Source: JBBDWJ01 sp040902925 (GTDB lineage: Bacteria > Acidobacteriota > Terriglobia > Bryobacterales > UBA6623). From it: 9,328 nucleotides of DNA. The stretch is taken from positions 1 to 9,328 of the forward strand of contig JBBDWJ010000020.1 of NCBI GenBank assembly GCA_040902925.1. Direction: 5' to 3'. The notes below the pieces were generated by a model. The model worked only from the letters and a program-made list of their open reading frames with translations. It was not told where the DNA came from and made no database searches. The translations under genes were made by a program, and so were the position numbers. Shown here in pieces: positions 6,703 through 9,328 of the stretch (position 1 is its first letter; each line of letters starts with the position of its first letter).

Positions 6703-6996
6703 ATGGTCAATTGTCAAACGCTTTCAGATGAGACGGTTATCTTGTCGGGGATCCAGGGCTACCACGATATCCGCATAGGCCGCAGCGACATCGACGGCGT
6801 GAGGGTGTGGTCTGCCAAAACCAGGGACGGCGGTCTCGGTAGTGGCCGGGCCGAAACCCGTTGCGGCGCTCTTCACAAATACTTCTTGAACTCGATTGGA
6901 GACACAGCCGAGGCGAAGAGAATCTACGAAGAGGCCGCCGCTGCGATTCTAACGAGTTACCCGGAAGAGCGTATCGACGGACAGTCTCCCCGCTAA
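6703..6996 (+). CDS. Hypothetical 97-residue protein
   Basis: I do not recognise this protein. From the ATG at 6703 it encodes 97 residues with no signal peptide or membrane segment. The first half looks beta-rich (TVILSGIQGYHDIRIGRSDIDGVRVWSAK); the second contains a well-formed amphipathic helix (GDTAEAKRIYEEAAAAILTSYPEERI), which argues modestly for real coding. The frame extends upstream to a GTG at 6634, adding 23 residues; no ribosome binding site supports either start. TACAAT at 6690-6695 ends 7 bases before the ATG, so a leaderless message beginning at the ATG is conceivable, though no -35 is seen. It is isolated from its neighbours on both sides. It could be spurious. Confidence 0.4.
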   Translation: MVNCQTLSDETVILSGIQGYHDIRIGRSDIDGVRVWSAKTRDGGLGSGRAETRCGALHKYFLNSIGDTAEAKRIYEEAAAAILTSYPEERIDGQSPR

Positions 6997-7170
6997 CGAT
7001 TCGTCTTGGCCGCATTCACGATCGTTGGATGCGGATCGATGGGCAGTGCTGCGGCCTTGCGCCTGACTCTGGAGAGCCGCGCGAAAATAGACCGGGACGA
7101 TTTGCCGCCGGCCTGGAGTTTGGCGAGGCTGTAGGTTTCTCCAGCCGCTCTCCCTGCCGGGCCGCCTGCT

Positions 7171-7176
7171 TATAGT
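7171..7176 (+). promoter_or_regulatory. Candidate -10 element for the Cys/His-rich gene
   Basis: TATAGT, one mismatch from TATAAT, lies in a short AT-rich patch (TTATAGTTGTTACACT) 54 bases before the ATG at 7231. A usable -35 hexamer is not evident at the right distance (CTCTCC). The rest of the 234-base gap 6997-7230 holds nothing I can identify. Confidence 0.25.
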
Positions 7177-7230
7177 TGTTACACTGCCTCGAAGTCGGTC
7201 CTCTTTTCTTTTCAGCCGCCAAATGCGAAG

Positions 7231-7743
7231 ATGGCGGGGTATAGGCGGACTTTTCCCGCAATGTTGGGCGCAACCAAGCTCCGTGGTTTTCTGCTGACGG
7301 CAGCGCTCGTGCTGGCGATTCTGCCCGTACGCCCGCTGATCGTCGCCTTCGGCGCTCAAGGTTCGGCCGCTCAGAAGTGTTTACTGCACGGTTCGGATTG
7401 CCAGTGCGCGGCCCACTGCGACCGAACAGGGCGGCACTCGCCCGAGGCGCATGAAGCCGCCGCGAAACCTGCTTGTCATCGCGATACAGCCGCTGACGAG
7501 CCACGCGAGAACAATCTCGCCGAGCCAGGCGATCGTGCCCCGGCGTCCGCTTCGGACTGCGCGATGACGAGCTGCAACAAAGACGCGCCCCTGCTGCTGA
7601 CCTCGCAGGGACTGCCTAGCTTAGCCGCAAGCGACTCGGTTGAACTCTATCGCCACCCAGGCTTTGAAGCGGTCCGCGCCGGCGATCCATTCGCGCGGTT
7701 CTCGCTCGAGGCTTCTCCTCCAACTCCACCCCCTGAATCCTAG
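7231..7743 (+). CDS. Exported Cys/His-rich small protein, possible metal binder
   Basis: This encodes 170 residues; no named family is recognised. An export signal spans about residues 16-42 (KLRGFLLTAALVLAILPVRPLIVAFGA). It is followed by a Cys/His-rich segment: C50, H53, C57, C59, H62, C63, H69, H74, C82, H83, then C110 and C115. This spacing (CxxH, CxC, HC, CH) would suit binding a soft metal such as copper or zinc, but no known metal-site motif is matched. The C-terminus is Pro/Ser-rich. A second Met at residue 11 (7261) would give a cleaner signal peptide and has a weak GGCGGA 11 bases upstream, so the true start may be there. The gene precedes the TonB-dependent receptor on the same strand with a 258-base gap. 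Small exported Cys/His proteins often occur beside metal-linked outer-membrane receptors (general knowledge), so a shared role is an inference only. Confidence 0.65.
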   Translation: MAGYRRTFPAMLGATKLRGFLLTAALVLAILPVRPLIVAFGAQGSAAQKCLLHGSDCQCAAHCDRTGRHSPEAHEAAAKPACHRDTAADEPRENNLAEPGDRAPASASDCAMTSCNKDAPLLLTSQGLPSLAASDSVELYRHPGFEAVRAGDPFARFSLEASPPTPPPES

Positions 7744-7833
7744 TAGCTATTCCTTCTTACTACCCTGTTGCGCAGGCGTGAGCGATCGGCATTGTCCATC
7801 GCCTTGGGACGCTACGCACATGGCGGCGGCCTA

Positions 7834-7986
7834 GCGGACTTGTCGTCCGCAAGCTGCCTCGCGGAAGCAACCCGTTAAAGCGGGAGTTGCCTTTCGCAAG
7901 CCAGACCGGGCGGCGCAGAGCCGCCTGCACGAAATGAGTCGCCGATTCAGAACTAGCGCAGCCCGACAGGGTTGCCTCGGCATCCA
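7834..7986 (+). promoter_or_regulatory. Highly structured leader of the TonB receptor gene, with alternative pairings
   Basis: Four hairpins are packed before the receptor start. GCGGAC/GTCCGC (7834-7850) has a 5-base loop. A long stem at 7861-7897 joins GCGGAA/TTTCGC, GCAAC/GTTGC and CCCG/CGGG around a TTAAAG loop, about 15 pairs with two single-base bulges. GGCGGC/GCCGCC (7909-7925) has a 5-base loop. A short hairpin, GGTTGC/GCATCC with a CTCG loop and one mismatch, sits at 7970-7985. GGGTTGC (7969-7975), 26 bases from the ATG, can instead pair with GCAACCC (7867-7873), which would break the long stem. Such mutually exclusive pairing near a start codon is typical of regulatory leaders. No U-tract terminator follows. 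No RNA family is assigned. Confidence 0.45.
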
Positions 7987-8001
7987 GGGAAAGCAAGGGA
8001 C

Positions 8002-9328
8002 ATGAAGCTACTATCGATCTCCAGAATTGCACTCATACTATTTTGCGCGGCGGCCGCGGGCTCGATCTCCGTGGCGCAGGAAACCACCAATTCCGCCACC
8101 GTCAGCGGACGCGTGACCGATCCGACCGGCGCCGTCGTGATGGGCGCGCAGGTTGAGGCCCGCCAAACCGATACCAACCTGACTAGAACGACGGCCACCG
8201 ATGGGGAGGGGCGGTTTCGATTCCCCTACTTGAAGGTTGGGTCGTATGAAATCACTGTCCAGATGGCGGGTTTTGCGGACGTCACACGCCGGCTGACGCT
8301 CACACTGGGTTCCGCCTTCGAGCTGCCGATTTCGCTCAGCGTCGCGACCGAGGAGACGAGCATACAGGTCACCGGTGATGCGACTGTGCTGGAAGCGGCG
8401 CGCAGCCAGATTGCGGGAACCGTGTTGCAGACCGACATCCGCAGCCTGCCTCTCAACGGCCGCAACTTCCTCGATCTGGCGCTGCTGGTTCCCGGCGTAT
8501 CGCCCACCAATACCAGAAGCACGCAGCTTTTCCCCGAAACTTCCGCCGTGCCGGGCCAAGGCATTTCCGTCAGCAGCCAGCGCAACTTCTCGAACAGTTT
8601 TATCGTGGATGGCCTTTCCGCCAACGACGACGCCGCCGGACTTAGCGGCATATTCTACGGACTCGATGTCGTCGAGCAATTTCAGGTCGTCACCTCGGGC
8701 GGCCAGGCTGAGCTGGGGCGCGCGCTGGGCGGTTACATCAACGTCGTGACCAAGAGCGGCACCAATGCCATGCACGGCGACCTCTATGGCTATCTGCGTA
8801 ATCAGCGCTTCAACGCGGAGAACCCGCTTTCGCATAACAAGCTTCCGCTGACGCAGACGCAATATGGCGCCAGCCTCGGCGGGCCTATTGTTGCGGACCG
8901 CACGTTTTACTTCGCGAATTTTGAACAGGGTCGGCTGAATCAGTCTGGGCTCGTGACCATCGCGTCTGCGAATGTTGCCGCCATCAATGCGCGCTTGTTG
9001 GAGTCGGGCTACGGAGGGCCGCAAGTCACGACTGGCCTCTACCCGAACCCTGTGCACAATACGAATTTCCTTGGCAAGGTCGATCACCAATTCAGCGCCC
9101 GGGATCAGTTCAACATTCGATATAGCCTTTACGATGTGACCGCCCGGAATACGCGCGGCGCCGGCGGCTTGAGCGCGCCTACCGCGTCTTCCAACCTCGA
9201 CAACAAAGACCAGACGATAGCCGTCGGCAACGTCCTGACGCTGTCGCCGAGGACCGTGCTCGAAACACGGGGCCAGTTTACCCACAGCGATCTGCAAGCG
9301 CCGCCCAGCGACCTCATCGGCCCCGCGG
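8002..9328 (+). CDS. Oar-like TonB-dependent receptor, N-terminal part (runs off the window)
   Basis: The frame is open from the ATG at 8002 to the window edge, giving 442 residues of a family usually around 1,000-1,200 long. Residues 1-25 are a signal peptide (MKLLSISRIALILFCAAAAGSISVA-QE). Residues about 33-114 are a carboxypeptidase-regulatory-like beta domain (ATVSGRVTDPTGAVVMGAQV ... GEGRFRFPYLKVGSYEITVQMAGF). The plug follows, with the acidobacterial Oar-type signature LPLNGRNFLDLALLVPGV (149-166), then FIVDGLSANDD and GGYINVVTKSGTNAMHGDLYGY (from 243), where the barrel begins; YGASLGGPIVADRTFYFANFEQGR is another family hallmark. The protein should sit in the outer membrane and move a ligand using TonB-ExbBD energy. 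The substrate cannot be read from the sequence. The start is supported by the signal peptide and a purine-rich AGGGA (7986-7990), 11 bases upstream. The gene is preceded by a structured leader and the Cys/His-rich gene. Confidence 0.93.
   Translation, partial: MKLLSISRIALILFCAAAAGSISVAQETTNSATVSGRVTDPTGAVVMGAQVEARQTDTNLTRTTATDGEGRFRFPYLKVGSYEITVQMAGFADVTRRLTLTLGSAFELPISLSVATEETSIQVTGDATVLEAARSQIAGTVLQTDIRSLPLNGRNFLDLALLVPGVSPTNTRSTQLFPETSAVPGQGISVSSQRNFSNSFIVDGLSANDDAAGLSGIFYGLDVVEQFQVVTSGGQAELGRALGGYINVVTKSGTNAMHGDLYGYLRNQRFNAENPLSHNKLPLTQTQYGASLGGPIVADRTFYFANFEQGRLNQSGLVTIASANVAAINARLLESGYGGPQVTTGLYPNPVHNTNFLGKVDHQFSARDQFNIRYSLYDVTARNTRGAGGLSAPTASSNLDNKDQTIAVGNVLTLSPRTVLETRGQFTHSDLQAPPSDLIGPA

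Noticed and set aside
6452..6731. Two 77-codon plus-strand frames
   Set aside because: Arg/Ala-rich, overlapping each other in different frames, no ribosome binding sites or protein-like pattern.
7744..8001. Cobalamin riboswitch before the TonB receptor
   Set aside because: AAGCCAGACCGGGC faintly resembles the B12 box but lacks its GGAGACC core, and the other conserved elements are not found.
8038..9297. 419-codon open frame on the minus strand across the TonB receptor
   Set aside because: It is antisense to a clear TonB-dependent receptor with family signatures. Its translation is Arg/Gly/Ala-rich without domain features, a usual mirror of high-GC coding sequence.
1..9328. Defence system, prophage, transposon, CRISPR or biosynthetic cluster
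   Set aside because: No transposase, integrase, nuclease, Cas, phage structural or biosynthetic domain was found; no direct repeat array or terminal inverted repeats were seen.

Overview
The window is GC-rich bacterial DNA that reads as chromosome of an Acidobacteriota, most like Bryobacterales/'Solibacter'. No ribosomal or marker gene is present, so this rests on family content: an Oar-like TonB-dependent receptor with an N-terminal carboxypeptidase-regulatory domain and the LPLNGRNF...LVPGV plug signature, a tandem pair of secreted carboxypeptidase-regulatory-like proteins, a PEP-CTERM protein, a secreted kinesin-light-chain-type TPR protein, and an excisionase-like HTH protein of the kind that usually heads longer acidobacterial sensor/TPR/WD40 proteins.

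Layout from left to right: (1) 1-173, non-coding, with a 12-bp perfect palindrome. (2) 174-1172 minus, exported TPR protein with a consensus Shine-Dalgarno. (3) 1173-1641, a divergent intergenic region with a hairpin in the TPR leader and an operator-like inverted repeat before the next gene. (4) 1642-2040 plus, small HTH protein that stops inside a hydrophobic C-terminus. (5) 2070-5449 minus, two exported carboxypeptidase-regulatory-like paralogues read as one operon (upstream gene 3833-5449, downstream gene 2070-3836), joined by an ATGA start/stop overlap. (6) 5700-6263 minus, PEP-CTERM exported protein, preceded by a compact stem-enclosed inverted-repeat structure at 6353-6406. (7) 6264-7230, mostly non-coding with one possible 97-residue unknown protein. 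(8) 7231-7743 plus, exported Cys/His-rich small protein. (9) 7744-8001, a highly structured leader. (10) 8002 to the window end, plus, the first 442 codons of the TonB-dependent receptor. This gene has no stop codon inside the window.

The genes share an envelope theme. Six of the eight proteins have export signals (TPR, both carboxypeptidase-regulatory-like proteins, PEP-CTERM, Cys/His protein, TonB receptor); the HTH protein is the only apparent DNA-binding protein. No enzyme with a recognisable active site, no mobile element, CRISPR array, tRNA or rRNA was seen. The observations most worth following are the two structured RNA-like leaders (before the PEP-CTERM gene and before the TonB receptor) and the Cys/His-rich protein beside the receptor, which may hint at a metal-related substrate. 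Function of the carboxypeptidase-regulatory-like pair is unknown.
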